A stretch of DNA of 64,000 nucleotides from an uncultured Oscillibacter sp. (lineage in GTDB: Bacteria; Bacillota; Clostridia; Oscillospirales; Oscillospiraceae), in NCBI GenBank assembly GCA_910583695.1, contig CAJTZL010000005.1, positions 1 to 64,000 on the forward strand, read 5' to 3'. Under the pieces are notes generated by a model. It did no database searches. It was not told where the DNA came from and was given only the letters and a program-made list of their open reading frames with translations. Numbering within the stretch: the stretch's first letter is position 1; each line of letters begins with the position of its first letter. Below are positions 62,904 to 64,000 of the stretch, piece by piece. The position numbers were made by a program, and so were the translations under genes.

Positions 62904-64000
62904 ATGCTGTATATAGGAATCGACCTGGGCACCTCCGCCGTGAAGCTGCTGCTGATGGACGAGGAGGGACAAATCCAAAACATCGTCTCCCGGGAATACC
63001 CACTGTCTTTTCCCAGGCCTGGCTGGTCCGAGCAGAACCCGGCGGACTGGCTGGAAGCGGTGGTGACTGGCATCCGGGAGTTGACGGCGGACTGCGATAG
63101 GACCCAGATTGCGGCCATCGGCTGCGGAGGGCAGATGCACGGGCTGGTGGCCCTGGACGGGGAGGACCGGGTCCTTCGCCCGGCCATCCTCTGGAACGAC
63201 GGCCGCACCGCCCGGGAGGTGGACTACCTCAACAAGATCGTGGGCCGGGAAAAAATCAGCCGGTACACCGCCAACATCGCCTTCGCGGGCTTCACGGCCC
63301 CTAAGCTCCTCTGGATGCGGAAGAACGAGCCGGAGCTGTTCGCCAGAATCGACAAGGTGATGCTGCCGAAAGACTACATCAACTACCGCCTTACCGGCGT
63401 CCACTGCACCGACGTCTCCGACGCCTCGGGGATGCTTCTCTTCGACGTGGAGCACAAGCGCTGGAGCCCGGAGATGCTGGAGCTCTGCGGACTGCTGGAA
63501 TCCCAGATGGCAAAGGTTTTTGAGAGCTATGAGGCCGTGGGCACCCTCAATCCGGACATGGCGAGGGCCCTGGGCCTGCCGGAGACCGTGGCGGTCTGCG
63601 CCGGGGCGGGGGACAACGCTGCCGCCGCCGTGGGCACGGGCACCGTGGGGGACGGAGGCTGCAACATCAGCTTGGGCACCTCCGGGACCATCTTCATCTC
63701 CAGCAAAACCTTCGGCGTGGACCCCCACAACGCCCTCCACTCCTTCGCCCACGCGGACGGCGGATACCACCTCATGGGCTGCATGCTCTCCGCCGCCAGC
63801 TGCAACAAGTGGTGGATGGAGGACATTTTGAAGACCTCGGACTACGCCGGGGAGCAGGCGGGCATCCTCTCGGAGAAGCTGGGGCGGAACCATGTGTTTT
63901 TCCTCCCCTACCTCATGGGAGAGCGCAGCCCCATCAACGACACCGGCGCCCGGGGCTGCTTTATTGGAATGACTATGGATACCACCCGGGCGGACCTGCT
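62904..64000 (+). CDS. xylB: Xylulokinase, truncated by the window end
   Basis: The first 365 codons are present. FGGY-family motifs: YIGIDLGTSAVKLLLMD (phosphate 1), GCGGQMHGLVALDG, ILWNDGRTA, GAGDNAAAAVGTGTVGDGG. It phosphorylates xylulose. AAGGAG 8 nt before the ATG at 62904. Last visible gene of the operon. Confidence 0.93.
   Translation, partial: MLYIGIDLGTSAVKLLLMDEEGQIQNIVSREYPLSFPRPGWSEQNPADWLEAVVTGIRELTADCDRTQIAAIGCGGQMHGLVALDGEDRVLRPAILWNDGRTAREVDYLNKIVGREKISRYTANIAFAGFTAPKLLWMRKNEPELFARIDKVMLPKDYINYRLTGVHCTDVSDASGMLLFDVEHKRWSPEMLELCGLLESQMAKVFESYEAVGTLNPDMARALGLPETVAVCAGAGDNAAAAVGTGTVGDGGCNISLGTSGTIFISSKTFGVDPHNALHSFAHADGGYHLMGCMLSAASCNKWWMEDILKTSDYAGEQAGILSEKLGRNHVFFLPYLMGERSPINDTGARGCFIGMTMDTTRADL

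Noticed and set aside
1..64000. CRISPR arrays and rRNA genes
   Set aside because: No regularly spaced repeats of CRISPR type and no rRNA sequence were seen.

Overview
The window looks like chromosome of a high-GC anaerobic Firmicute of the Oscillospiraceae type (Flavonifractor, Lawsonibacter or Oscillibacter-like). This is an inference from gene content and base composition, not from a marker gene. The evidence is GC-rich codon use, spore-former genes (SpoIID, a DacF-type D,D-carboxypeptidase), an ATP-type PEP carboxykinase, split ThrE-type exporter halves, and plasmid/ICE genes of gut Clostridia (RepA with a C-terminal DUF6017-like part, DUF3846, DUF4259, MobC).

Layout. 1-2.4 kb: a TIR-domain protein divergent from a RepA-like replication initiator, probably an old plasmid remnant. 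2.6-25.4 kb: ordinary chromosome. It carries yaaA, acyl-ACP thioesterase, a two-subunit threonine/serine exporter, a SUFU-domain protein, exonuclease III, a two-component system with an HtrA protease (the kinase is frameshifted), spoIID, an aminotransferase overlapping a radical SAM gene, pckA, a TetR/MFS pair with visible operators, a MerR regulator with a textbook 19-bp-spacer promoter, an SLH protein, a P-loop protein, dacF, galM and a cyclophilin lipoprotein. 26.5 kb: tRNA-Arg(ACG), which served as an integration site. 26.8-46.5 kb: mosaic accessory DNA. It contains a large serine recombinase, a SLOG protein, two XRE regulators, an MmeI-type restriction-methylation gene broken by two lesions, unknown genes, mobC, decayed repA copies, strongly structured non-coding stretches, a RloB/ATPase abortive-infection-like pair, and a graveyard of plasmid pseudogenes. 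46.6-54.9 kb: a segment bounded by two direct 46-bp copies of the 3' half of the tRNA-Arg gene. It holds a two-component system, an ABC export system with two ATPases and one FtsX-type permease, and a tyrosine integrase. 55.2-64 kb: a sugar-utilisation locus with a ROK repressor divergent from solute-binding protein, two permeases, a YesL-like protein, a GH3 beta-glycosidase and a xylulokinase that runs off the window; xylo-oligosaccharide use is the likely role.

Working together. RR-HK-HtrA form one envelope-stress-type operon. TetR probably represses itself and the MFS pump through two similar palindromes. RR-HK-ABC-permease-ABC form an antimicrobial-peptide-type sensing and detoxification module carried on an apparently mobile segment. 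The ROK/ABC/GH3/XylB cluster imports and breaks down a xyloside.

Most interesting: a ~250-nt leader (37,630-37,880, minus strand) with a perfect-spacing promoter, a multi-stem domain and an intrinsic terminator in front of an unknown two-gene operon; a 154-nt nested stem structure downstream of mobC; a 27-bp palindrome reused three times as an intergenic terminator; the MmeI-like gene whose recognition-domain region is AT-rich and ends at a nonsense codon; and the three tRNA-Arg attachment copies, one of them inverted relative to the other two.
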